This document shows, piece after piece, positions 25,754-33,732 of a DNA stretch of 64,000 nucleotides (position 1 is its first letter; the number at the start of each line of letters is the position of its first letter). Under the pieces are notes generated by a model, which worked only from the letters and a program-made list of their open reading frames with translations, was not told the DNA's origin and did not search any database. The DNA lies in assembly GCF_030553305.1 (NCBI RefSeq), contig NZ_JARRAH010000002.1:124001-188000 (forward strand), written 5' to 3'. Source of the DNA: Halomarina ordinaria (lineage in GTDB: Archaea; Halobacteriota; Halobacteria; Halobacteriales; Haloarculaceae). Both the position numbers and the translations under genes were made by a program.

Positions 25754-26611
25754 CTATGGAGCGATGGCCTGCCCGTCTTCGGCCAGGATGACGTCTCCGT
25801 CGAATACTGCCTCGGCATCGCGTCGCATCGATTCGAGATCACGGTACGGCATGATGTGTGTGAGAACCAACGTCTCGACGCCGGCGTCCCGAGCGATTTC
25901 ACCGGCGTCCGTCGCATCACAGTGGTTGGCAGTTAACGTGGCCCTATCCAGACCTCGTTCGCCGTCCGCGTGTTGGTGCCAGACGAACTGGTCGTCCTCG
26001 TCCGGCACGCGGTCTTCGTCGACCGGGGCGGTATTGCAGTCCTGCACGAGGACGTCTGCGCCGGCAGCGAACTCGGCGAGTGACGGTATCTTCCGCGTAT
26101 CGCCGGAGAAGACGAACGACGAACCCGTATCGGATTCCTCGAACCGGTAGGCGTACGTCTCGATGGAGTGTTCGACCGCGAGTGCGTCGACCTCCCAGCC
26201 GTCCATCTGGCGGCTGAACTCGTCCGTCACGAGTTCGGTTTCGATGTTCGAGATGCCATCGGTCGGATAGATGTCTCTGCGGTACTCGATGTCTTCGGCG
26301 TAGACGTCGTACAGTGCCTCGACGAGGCGGTCGGTGCCGTCGGGTCCGTAGACGTTCAGCGATTCTCGGCCTCCCTCGGTCCAGCTCGTGAACGCGAAGT
26401 GGAAGAACGACGCGTTGTGATCCAGGTGATGGTGGGTGAAGAACATCGTCTCGATCTCTCCGAAGGCGACTCCCGCGTCCATGAGGCCATAGACCGTCCT
26501 GGGGCCACAGTCGACCAACACGCGTTCGTCAGCGATGTCGAGGGCGATGCTCGTGCCACCACGTTCGGGAATCGGGACGGGGCTTCCAGTACCGACGAGG
26601 GTGATCTCCAT
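25754..26611 (-). CDS. MBL-fold hydrolase, RNase Z-like
   Basis: A 285-residue metallo-beta-lactamase-fold protein of the RNase Z/arylsulfatase-like branch. N-terminal MEITLVGTGSPVP is typical of the branch, TMFFTHHHLDHNA contains the H-x-H-x-D-H dinuclear metal motif, VFSGDTRKIP supplies the bridging Asp, and LTANHCDATDAGEIA the later His/Asp. The exosite arm of true tRNase Z is not evident, so a general hydrolase is as likely. The start is ATG 26611; the in-frame TTG at 26629 is less likely. Confidence 0.85.
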   Translation of the reverse strand: MEITLVGTGSPVPIPERGGTSIALDIADERVLVDCGPRTVYGLMDAGVAFGEIETMFFTHHHLDHNASFFHFAFTSWTEGGRESLNVYGPDGTDRLVEALYDVYAEDIEYRRDIYPTDGISNIETELVTDEFSRQMDGWEVDALAVEHSIETYAYRFEESDTGSSFVFSGDTRKIPSLAEFAAGADVLVQDCNTAPVDEDRVPDEDDQFVWHQHADGERGLDRATLTANHCDATDAGEIARDAGVETLVLTHIMPYRDLESMRRDAEAVFDGDVILAEDGQAIAP

Positions 26612-26728
26612 GGTCGTTCTACAGGACAACCCCGTTTGTACGTTCGGACGGTCGCTCGGATCACAGGGTTCGTTCGCTACATACGATGGCCGATTCGTTC
26701 GATAGACAGGTACCCCTGCTGCAGCGGG

Positions 26729-27577
26729 TCACGACTCGTTAGACCGGTCCCAGAGACTGGCGACCGGCCCAGAAACGACGAGACTGACGAGCCCGAACGC
26801 GACGATGATCGTGAGGACGCTCGGGTCGTCGAAACTCGTCGTGGCGATGAGCAACGCGATGGCAACGTTTCGCGCGGCGGTCGTCGTCGCGAGGACTTCC
26901 CGCGTGCTTCGATTCGGTCCACCGAGGACGTATCCAAGGAGCAACGCACCGACGACGACAACGGCCGAGATGAACAGCGTTCCAGTACCGACGAGCTGGA
27001 CCATTTCGCCCGCATACACGATCGTCAAGAGGATAATCAGAAGGACGAGCGAGTACGTCGAGAGTCGCTGGACCGGCGGACGCAAGCGAGTTGCAACCGG
27101 CTGATAGCGCGCCTTGACGCCGAGCCCACCGATCAGCGGAAGGAGTTGCGTGACGACGACGATCCGGGCGATACCGACCGGATCAGCGGCGACGTCGCCG
27201 GGCATGAGGAATGCCACCGTAACCGGGATCGTAGCGACGGAGACGACACCCAGGACGGCCATCAGCCCACTCGCGAACGCGACGTCACTCTTCGATATCT
27301 CGGCCAGTTTCGGACCAAACGGTGCACCCGGTGCCATGGCGATCAACAGGAGCCCGACGACGTGACCGGTCTCCATCGGAATAACGAGGACGAACGCGAA
27401 TGCCAACAGCGGGACGAGTACGAGATTCGCCAGCAGTGATCTCGCCAGCAGTCGGTGCTGTCCGAGTGCCCCGAGGATTTCGTCGACCGTCAACGCGAGC
27501 CCCATCGAGAGCATCGTCGCGAGCACGAAGACGACCGTGACGAAATCGATGACTGCGGTGGCTGTTATCGGTCCCAT
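26729..27577 (-). CDS. BASS family (bile acid:sodium symporter-like) transporter
   Basis: A 282-residue membrane protein with about nine hydrophobic segments. It has BASS features: an N-terminal ATMLSMGLALTVDEIL, the MAPGAPFGPKLAEISKSDVAFASGLMA stretch (crossover region with conserved Pro and Lys) and TTAARNVAIALLIATTSF near residue 230 (second crossover). Related proteins couple Na+ to import of organic acids or bile-acid-like anions. The substrate is open. Divergent or unrelated genes flank it. Confidence 0.8.
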   Translation of the reverse strand: MGPITATAVIDFVTVVFVLATMLSMGLALTVDEILGALGQHRLLARSLLANLVLVPLLAFAFVLVIPMETGHVVGLLLIAMAPGAPFGPKLAEISKSDVAFASGLMAVLGVVSVATIPVTVAFLMPGDVAADPVGIARIVVVTQLLPLIGGLGVKARYQPVATRLRPPVQRLSTYSLVLLIILLTIVYAGEMVQLVGTGTLFISAVVVVGALLLGYVLGGPNRSTREVLATTTAARNVAIALLIATTSFDDPSVLTIIVAFGLVSLVVSGPVASLWDRSNES

Positions 27578-27868
27578 TCGTCTATGACCCCGTTTCGTAA
27601 GTCGGAGAGAAAAGTGGCCTGTATGTCGATTATCGCCGCTTTCTACCGATGAACGACGCGTTCACTCAAACCTGCTTGGATACCTTCTCTGACGAATCGG
27701 AGATCATCGATTTTCGAATTCACCCGTTCGGATCGTCGGCGGCGTCGAGGGCGTGGCCGACCTACTCGCTGACCTTGATCACACGTAGGCTCTTGAAAGC
27801 CTGTACGTCCATTTCTGAGGACTGAAGCCGTGAGTGGAACTCGGAACCTGTCCAGGTTCGTCCGAAAA

Positions 27869-28342
27869 CTACGCGGCTCTGACAGCCTCGACCAGGTCGT
27901 CGTAGTCGGGTTCGTTCGTCGGATCGTCGGCGACCCAGTCGTAGGTGACCGTCCCGTCCTCGTCGATGACGAACACCGCCCGATTCGCGACGCCGTAGAG
28001 CCCGAGCGGTTCGATGTCGATCTCGAGATCGTATGCCCGGATAGCGTCGCCGGCCATGTCGCTGACGAGGTCGAACTCGACCCCGTGTTCCTCGCGGAAC
28101 GCACCCTGAGAGAACGGGGAGTCGGCGCTCACGCCGAAGACGGGTGCGCCAGCCGCCTCGCACTCGTCGATTCGTTCCTGGAGCGCGACCATCTCGTTCG
28201 TACACGGCGGTGTGAATGCCCCTGGAAAGAAGGCGAGAACGATAGGACCCGTCACGACGTGGTCCTCGAAGTCGAACGGGTCGTGGTCGCTCGTGCCGAG
28301 CGTTGCAGTGAACGTCGGTGCGGTGTCGCCCTGTGAAACCAT
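27869..28342 (-). CDS. Peroxiredoxin (AhpC/TSA, AhpE-like)
   Basis: A 157-residue thioredoxin-fold peroxidase. FFPGAFTPPCTNEM holds the peroxidatic Cys with the Thr and Pro of the active site; ANRAVFVIDEDGTVTYDW is the C-terminal strand pair, with the conserved Arg in NRA. A second Cys in IDECEAAG could serve as resolving residue. It reduces peroxides or peroxynitrite. The start is ATG 28342 (MVSQGDTAPTF). Upstream in-frame codons are non-haloarchaeal. Confidence 0.88.
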   Translation of the reverse strand: MVSQGDTAPTFTATLGTSDHDPFDFEDHVVTGPIVLAFFPGAFTPPCTNEMVALQERIDECEAAGAPVFGVSADSPFSQGAFREEHGVEFDLVSDMAGDAIRAYDLEIDIEPLGLYGVANRAVFVIDEDGTVTYDWVADDPTNEPDYDDLVEAVRAA

Positions 28343-28466
28343 CGCGATTCGTTTCGAGCCGTCGATCGAAAAATACTGACCCGAATATACTCCGTACGAG
28401 TTCCGTTCGGGGAGTACACCTGCTGCCAGCACGGTAGCTGAAAAGCAGATGGCAGTGAGGTGGCCG

Positions 28467-29126
28467 TCAGGCGGTCTGTCGGGGCGCAGTACGGTCTGAT
28501 TCGGTTCCGCGCTCGAACGACTTGACGATTCGTTCCTCGGCGCGGTGCAGGATCTCCGAACACGTCGACTTCGCCATATCCAGTGACGCCGCCAGTTCCT
28601 CCTGTGTACACTGTCGTGGAGAGTCGTAGTATCCCCGTCTCAGGGCCGCCTCGATCAGTCGTTGCTGCGTGTCGGTCAGGACTCGGTCGAACTCGGGCTT
28701 TGCGTGGATGTGCTCGACGACGTAGCCGACCTCCGACTCGTCTAACGCCGACCCAAGCGTCGATAGCCTGTTTCGAGTCGTGGTCAGCTCCCATTCGACC
28801 TGAGCGTTCTGGATCTCGAAGGGCATTTCCACCGGGACGCCCGCTCTGTCGAGGACGTCCAGGAGAATCGGTTTGTCCGCCTCGATCTGGATGAGGGCTC
28901 GGTCCGGCTCTTGGTGGAACACCTCCACGGTGTGAACGGGACCGAACGACCGGATCGACTCGATGATCTCCGTTGGCTTCTCCGCCAGTAACTCGACGAA
29001 TCCAACGCCGACGCCGTGGGCAGATTGAGCGGATCGGACACGGAACGTCGCTGTGGGATGGTCTCGTGAGACGGTGCTAATCCAGGTTCGCTTCGGGATC
29101 GTCAGGGTCAGTGAAGCACACACCAT
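28467..29126 (-). CDS. Bat-type HTH_10 transcriptional regulator
   Basis: A 219-residue regulator with the bacterio-opsin-activator HTH_10 domain at the C-terminus (LTDTQQRLIEAALRRGYYDSPRQ, then QEELAASLDMAKSTCSEIL). The N-terminal 140 residues are a sensor of unknown type with two ferredoxin-like halves (IIESIRSFGPVHTVEVFHQE, ALIQIEADKPILLDVL). The start is ATG 29126: a perfect palindrome abuts it and a TTTTAATA box lies 27-34 nt upstream, so the gene is probably leaderless. Relatives such as DmsR and NarO govern anaerobic respiration, but the Cys cluster of NarO is absent here. Confidence 0.85.
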   Translation of the reverse strand: MVCASLTLTIPKRTWISTVSRDHPTATFRVRSAQSAHGVGVGFVELLAEKPTEIIESIRSFGPVHTVEVFHQEPDRALIQIEADKPILLDVLDRAGVPVEMPFEIQNAQVEWELTTTRNRLSTLGSALDESEVGYVVEHIHAKPEFDRVLTDTQQRLIEAALRRGYYDSPRQCTQEELAASLDMAKSTCSEILHRAEERIVKSFERGTESDRTAPRQTA

Positions 29127-29142
29127 TTTAGGTAAACCTAAA
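29127..29142. promoter_or_regulatory. Palindrome TTTAGGT-AA-ACCTAAA at the regulator start
   Basis: A perfect 7-bp inverted repeat directly before ATG 29126, with the TATA-like TTTTAATA at 29153-29160. The half-sites resemble the TTAGG...CCTAA operators of haloarchaeal DtxR/SirR-family metal regulators. Binding here would cover the transcription start. Confidence 0.6.
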
Positions 29143-29246
29143 CTCGGTTGGCTATTAAAAGCATCTCCGAACATGTGCTGTCAGTTGTACGGTCAAAGTT
29201 GGTCGGTACAAAGGCGCTCTCTGGGGGTTCGACTGAACGAACGCTA

Positions 29247-29507
29247 TTATCGCCAGATAACGGTGACGACCTGCTCGTCGCCGTCGATCGTCCCGTACGT
29301 GTAACCTCGCTCGTCCAGTTGCGGATAGAGGTGCTGGGGTGCGCGGTCGTTGCGCTGGACGAGTACCACCTCGTCGTCGAGGTCAGCAAGCCGTTCGAGC
29401 GTGTTCTTCAGTGGTTGTGGCGGCGGTAGCTCCCTGGCATCGAGCGTTTCGATTGGTCGGTCAGCAGGTGCACCGACCTCCTCGATGTACGTGGCTATCT
29501 CCGGCAT
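29247..29507 (-). CDS. DUF2249 domain protein
   Basis: An 86-residue single-domain DUF2249 protein: TLDARELPPPQPLKNTLERLADL followed by beta strands DEVVLVQRNDRAPQHLYPQLDERGYTY. DUF2249 proteins have a TusA-like fold and are frequent near nitrogen-oxide respiration and cupin genes; the function is unknown. The Cys of TusA is absent. The start is ATG 29507. Confidence 0.8.
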   Translation of the reverse strand: MPEIATYIEEVGAPADRPIETLDARELPPPQPLKNTLERLADLDDEVVLVQRNDRAPQHLYPQLDERGYTYGTIDGDEQVVTVIWR

Positions 29508-29649
29508 ACCTGCTGGTCGGGGCGAGACGGACAAACACCTTGACCCGAATCCATCCGAGGCGGTCGATAGACGAGTGGGAGACCACGTATCGGTCCTGAC
29601 ACGAGAGGATTCGGCCAGGCACTTATGCGGTCTGGCCCCCCATATCTGA

Positions 29650-29979
29650 ATGGAAACGATGTCTCGTACCCACGACGACCACGATCACGACCACGACGCA
29701 CAGCCCGTCACAGACCGGATTCACGACAACTCGTGGTCAGCGAACCTCGAGAAACCGGAACACGCCGACGATCGGCAGCTGGTGGTCGACCAGGCCCTTT
29801 CGGCGATCGAACACACCGCGCCCGGCAACCACGTGAACCTCGTCACACACGCCAACCACGGTCATCCGGAGGGCTACCTCTACGACGTATTAGCGAGCGA
29901 AGGCGGTGACGACGTCGAGTGGGAGTACATCGAACAGTGTGGTTGCGGGGGGCACGTCGTCAGAGTTCACGTTTCGTAG
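29650..29979 (+). CDS. CGCGG-family candidate rSAM-modified peptide, intact core
   Basis: A 109-residue (106 from ATG 29659) peptide precursor of the haloarchaeal CGCGG family, proposed to be modified by a radical SAM enzyme. A His/Asp-rich N-terminus (HDDHDHDHDAQ) precedes the conserved leader VTDRIHDNSWSANLEKPEH; GNHVNLVTHANHGHPEGYLYDVL follows, and the core QCGCGGHVVRVHV ends the protein. The His repeat could bind a metal. No rSAM/SPASM maturase is encoded within 64 kb, so it must act from elsewhere or be absent. Its paralog at 25194 lacks one Cys-Gly. Confidence 0.8.
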   Translation: METMSRTHDDHDHDHDAQPVTDRIHDNSWSANLEKPEHADDRQLVVDQALSAIEHTAPGNHVNLVTHANHGHPEGYLYDVLASEGGDDVEWEYIEQCGCGGHVVRVHVS

Positions 29980-30020
29980 CGCTCGTCGGCAGCGATCGTT
30001 CGACCGGCTCGACCGCTCTA

Positions 30021-30053
30021 TGAACCGCCTCGGGGTCAAGCCCCGGGACACTC
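30021..30053. mobile_element. IS200/IS605-like hairpin, possible remnant end
   Basis: CGGGG-TCAAG-CCCCG at 30031-30045, extendable by two pairs, is followed by GGACACTC, the same tail that follows the hairpin at 20170. The downstream reading frame begins right after it with a truncated membrane gene, consistent with an insertion or excision junction. Confidence 0.4.
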
Positions 30054-30056
30054 GGC

Positions 30057-30458
30057 GTGCTTCGCCTGTGGCCGACGGGTGAGTTACGCCGGATTTCCTG
30101 TCCGAATCCACCCGTGGCGATGGCGGCGTGGGTCCTCGCGACCGTTCCCGTATGGATCGGCGACCCGGTCGCGCCGGCGACTCGATTCGGAGCACCGGGG
30201 ACCACACACCTGTTCGGACTCGACGTGATCGGTTTCGTCGTCCTCGGAACGATCTACCACATCGTTCCCTTCAGCGTGTGGGTGCACCACTACAGCGACC
30301 GCCTCGGCTACGAGGCTGTGCCGATGATCGACGACCTCTACGACGACAGGCTGGCAGCCCTCGACCTCGGTCTGTTCACGCTCGGCGGCCTCGTGGCTCT
30401 CGCGAAGGTGGGGTCCATCGGCGCCCTCGGCGGTGCCGTCGAACGGTGCCCCGTGTAG
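30057..30458 (+). pseudogene. C-terminal part of a multi-pass membrane protein
   Basis: From about 30115 the frame encodes two or three helices with conserved-looking His: WVLATVPVWIG, GTIYHIVPFSVWVHHYSDRLGYE, then LDLGLFTLGGLVALAKVG. GTxYHxVPF...W resembles haem-binding segments in NnrS/oxidase-like membrane proteins that accompany denitrification genes, but I cannot name the family. The first 20 codons, from a GTG at 30057, are non-native, so the gene has lost its 5' part at the hairpin. Confidence 0.45.
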
Positions 30459-30839
30459 CGACCCTGTTCCCTCATCGACGACGTCTGCGACCCCGGAGCG
30501 AGCGGTCCGTCGTCGGCGGAGACCGACCCGGCGGTGGCTGTCGATGGCGACCGTCATCGATTCCGATATGGCCGTGGACGATCGGGGTCGTGACTGTGTG
30601 AGTGACGTCGCGTGCGCTCGGCGAGCACCTCGCCGACGGAACCATCCTCGTCGTGACGCGCACACGGACAACCGTACCCGAACGGGGTATCTCCCGCTGG
30701 CAGAACAGACGTCCCACGCGTCGATGGTAGTCACGAACGATCGAACCGGGTCGTTCAGGACCGCGTCAACGACGTGTCTTCGCATCCGCGAGACGTGACC
30801 TGTCCTCCGGCTCCCACCGGTCGAAAGCCGCGACCGCGA
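30459..30839. other. Degraded stretch, no intact gene
   Basis: Short plus-strand segments such as HLADGTILVVTRTRTTVPE read like pieces of a soluble protein but are broken by frame changes. No start, promoter or family can be assigned. Confidence 0.3.
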
Positions 30840-31145
30840 TCAGTCGCTCGACCGTTCAGCGAGGACGATCAGTGCGACGCTCGATTCCGTCGCTCGTGGC
30901 GAGACCTCCCGGCGCCCGTCGAAACGGACCACGTCGCCCGCCGTCAGGTCGTACTCCTCGTCGTCGAGGGTGAGTTCGAGCGCGCCCTCGATCAGGTAGA
31001 GGAGGACCTCGCGGTCCGGGTGGTCGTGGGGTGCTACCGCTTCGCCCGCATCCAGCGTCAATCTGACCGTCTTCGGTTCGGCGTCGGGAAAGACGCTCGC
31101 GTGGGGGGTCCCCTCGAGTTCCTCGATGGATACGACTTCGGCCAT
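30840..31145 (-). CDS. Small cupin protein
   Basis: A 101-residue single cupin. The first motif lies in GEAVAPHDHPDREVLLYLIEG (two His and Glu as metal ligands); the second half is LTAGDVVRFDG with degenerate ligands. Start ATG 31145, two nucleotides after the stop of the upstream cupin, so the two form an operon. Small cupins of this kind bind a metal and act as sensors, isomerases or dioxygenases; the role is unknown. Confidence 0.8.
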   Translation of the reverse strand: MAEVVSIEELEGTPHASVFPDAEPKTVRLTLDAGEAVAPHDHPDREVLLYLIEGALELTLDDEEYDLTAGDVVRFDGRREVSPRATESSVALIVLAERSSD

Positions 31146-31147
31146 CG

Positions 31148-31528
31148 TCACGCACCCCTGGGGTCGAATATCCCCCGGTTGATCCCCTCGCGAACGGGGT
31201 CGTGTTCGGCGTCCGTCGGCGGCGGAGCGGTAACCAGACATGCCTCGAGCCGACCATCCTCGTCAGCCTTGATCCCGCGGTCGGTGTCGGCTTCGACGAC
31301 GACCACGTCACCGGGTTTGACGGTGTGTTCGAGGGTGCCGTCGCGAACGTGTCCGGTCCCAGAGCGAACGTGAATCGCGACGTCGCTCGACGGCGCGTGA
31401 ACGGGGATGAACTGACCGGGCTCGAAGTACCCACAGACAACCTTCATTCGGTCGCTTTTGAAGTCCTCCACGGCGTTGAACGTACGGTCGTCGTAGGCCC
31501 GTTCGGCGTCGACGTTCGTCGCGGTCAC
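31148..31528 (-). CDS. Cupin protein, GTG start
   Basis: A cupin of about 126 residues from GTG 31528 (VTATNVDAERAYDDRTF). KVVCGYFEPGQFIPVHAPSSDVAIHVRSGTG is the first cupin motif with His and Asp, and VKPGDVVVVEAD the second. The frame extends upstream to a TTG but those codons are poor. It is translated just ahead of the smaller cupin at 30840 and faces a divergent, broken DsrE gene. Confidence 0.7.
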   Translation of the reverse strand: MTATNVDAERAYDDRTFNAVEDFKSDRMKVVCGYFEPGQFIPVHAPSSDVAIHVRSGTGHVRDGTLEHTVKPGDVVVVEADTDRGIKADEDGRLEACLVTAPPPTDAEHDPVREGINRGIFDPRGA

Positions 31529-31728
31529 AGCGACCACCTCGGCGGCCGCTCTGTTCGTCTCTCCGCCGAGCGAGATGAGACTGTATCGCGCATACGACTG
31601 GCGGTTGGTGTGTACGGACGAAGAGGTTTGGTCCGAATGTTTCCGACCGGCGACCCGTGGAGGTAGCGGTCGACTGGAGATGTTCGCCTCCATACCCACG
31701 GGGTTTGCCAACCAACGTCGAGGCGTCT

Positions 31729-32110
31729 ATGGCAAAACACGCCTTCCTGCTCCTGTCCTCACCGGTGACGCCGGGGCGATTCGCCAGTCCGCTCACCTAC
31801 GCACGTCAGTTCGACGAGGCGGGCCACCAGGTTGCCGTGTCCTTCGACGGCGCGGCGACCTACTGGTTCGACGGGATCGAGGACCACCCGGAACCCGCCG
31901 TCGTGGCCTACGAAGACGCCGAGGAACGGGGATTGATCGCCGGTGTATGCGACCACTGTGCGACGTTCAACGGCGTCGCTGACGCCGCCGAGGCCGGGGG
32001 TGTGAAATCCAGGGGACCGAACACACCCCGAACGTCGCGGGGCTCGCCGACGACGGATACGAGATACACGCCGTTCGAGGTTCGAACCGACGCTCGCGAG
32101 GGTACGGTGC
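31729..32110 (+). pseudogene. DsrE-family sulfur-relay protein, frameshifted
   Basis: From ATG 31729, KHAFLLLSSPVTPGRFASPLTYARQFDEAGHQVAVSFDG is a complete DsrE/DsrF N-terminal half, and CDHCATFNGV carries the conserved Cys pair. Near 32000 the frame slips by one: the next frame continues EIQGTEHTPNVAGLADDGYEIHAV, the expected C-terminus. One extra nucleotide around the GGGGGTGTGAAA run would explain it. After the expected end no stop occurs for some distance, so the 3' end is also damaged. Confidence 0.65.
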
Positions 32111-32649
32111 TACCGACGACTACGCGCGGTGGTTTCGGCCGAGTGCGGCCGGGTCGCCCCCGACCCACTTCCTCCCGAGGGTGGGGTCATGCCGACGTCG
32201 GTCGACCCAGTTGACGACGCGAACCGGTCGACAGCCGCGCCGACCCCGGGGGAGTCACCGCGTTGCTCGGCCCGCATCACCCCCGCGACGAACCGCCGGA
32301 GCTGGTCGGACAGCTCCGAGCGCGTGCCGTAGTCGGTGAACTATACGTGTCGACCGGACCACTGGCGGCTCCGTAGGCGTACCTCCTGCTGTGACTGTTT
32401 ACTGGCGTGTTCGCTGGTGGTGTCTATCTCCCCAGGAGGGGTGCGGGGGCACCCGACGCTGTGCAATCGACGGGGTCTGTCCGTGATGCCAGTGATGACC
32501 CGACAGCGCTCGACAGCCGACGGGACAGACCGTGTCTCGTTCAACGGGACCGCCGACAGAGCCGACCGAACGAGTGGTACCATCGACGAGTGGACCGAAC
32601 AGTTTCGTGCGGGCGTCGAAAGTGCAAAGGGTGACCCGAGCGACCCCGG
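32111..32649. other. Degraded left flank of the maltodextrin island
   Basis: No intact gene. It contains a copy (32416-32450) of the segment seen at 23507. The GC-rich maltodextrin genes begin sharply at 32650. Confidence 0.4.
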
Positions 32650-33732
32650 TTACCCTTCCATGCCGCTGAACGACAGGCCGCCCTCGATGTAGCGCTGGGC
32701 GAACAGGTAGACGAGCATGATGGGCGCGGCGAACGTCAGCGCGAACGCCGAGAAGCGCGCCCACGGGATGGAGTACTCGCTGACCAGCGAGAACAGCCCC
32801 ACCGGTAGGGTGTAGTTGTCCGTTCCGAGCAGCGTCTGCGCGACGACGAACTCCGTCCACCCCGTCAGGAAGACGAAGATGAAGACGGTCGCCAGCCCCG
32901 CCGCCGAAAGCGGGAGGATGACCTCGGTGACGACGCGCCACGGCGGTGCGCCGTCGACGATGGCGGCCTCCTCGTAGGAGACGGGGATGCCGTCCATGTA
33001 CGTCTTCAGGAGCCAGGTGTTGAACGGCACGGCCGTCGCCGCGTAGTAGACGGCGAGCGCGAGTTTGCTGTCGTTGAACCCGAGCTGGACGTACACCGCG
33101 TAGAGACCGATGAGCAGCGCGATGCCGAGGCCGCCGCCGACCTGCGTCAGCAGGACGTAGACGAACAGGATTTTCCGCCGGAAGATGAACTCGCGGCGCG
33201 ACAGCGCGTACGACGCCGGCACGATGAGACACATCGCGATGATGACCGTCGGAATCGAGACGGTGAGGCTGTTCCAGAAGAACTGCTTGAACTCCGAGGT
33301 CCGCTCGACGCCGTGGTCGGAGGCGTCGAGGAACGTTATCTCGGGCGTGTTGAACACGACGGCGAGGTCGGTCAACGGGACGTTGACGCTGATGGTGTAG
33401 CCGGGGACGATGAGGTCGCCGACCACCCAGATGAACGGCTGCAGCGACGGGTTCTCCGGCAGCAGCCGCAGGCCGCCCGACGAGTAGATGGAGCCGCCCG
33501 AACCGGAGAGCGCCGCCATCAGGATCCAGTAGATGGGGAACATCAGTCCCGCGACGAGGAGGAGCGCCCCGAGCGTCGCCCCGACGCTCTTCAGCGGCTT
33601 CGAGGGGGGGATCTCCCCTCGCCGGACGCCGTCGACCGTGTACTTCGCGTCGCGGACTGCCTCGACCGGCGTCATCGCGATGTTGCGGGTGTCCTCCTTC
33701 ACCTTCCGTGAGATACCGTCCAGGAGGCTCAC
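32650..33732 (-). CDS. Sugar ABC transporter permease, MalG type
   Basis: The 360-residue inner permease of a maltodextrin-type importer. Translation starts at GTG 33732, whose bases overlap the TGA of the upstream permease (GTGA). A cytosolic N-terminus of 55 residues precedes helix 1 (GATLGALLLVAGLMFPIYWIL); a large loop follows (residues 75-150), then five more helices. The ATPase-contact EAA loop is SYEEAAIVDGAPPWRVVTEVILP. The C-terminus ends RYIEGGLSFSGMEG, typical of MalG-like permeases. Third gene of the operon binding protein-MalF-MalG. Confidence 0.92.
   Translation of the reverse strand: MSLLDGISRKVKEDTRNIAMTPVEAVRDAKYTVDGVRRGEIPPSKPLKSVGATLGALLLVAGLMFPIYWILMAALSGSGGSIYSSGGLRLLPENPSLQPFIWVVGDLIVPGYTISVNVPLTDLAVVFNTPEITFLDASDHGVERTSEFKQFFWNSLTVSIPTVIIAMCLIVPASYALSRREFIFRRKILFVYVLLTQVGGGLGIALLIGLYAVYVQLGFNDSKLALAVYYAATAVPFNTWLLKTYMDGIPVSYEEAAIVDGAPPWRVVTEVILPLSAAGLATVFIFVFLTGWTEFVVAQTLLGTDNYTLPVGLFSLVSEYSIPWARFSAFALTFAAPIMLVYLFAQRYIEGGLSFSGMEG

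Noticed and set aside
24986..29979. A complete CGCGG RiPP system with maturase
   Set aside because: Both precursors are present, but none of the proteins between or around them has a CxxxCxxC radical SAM motif.
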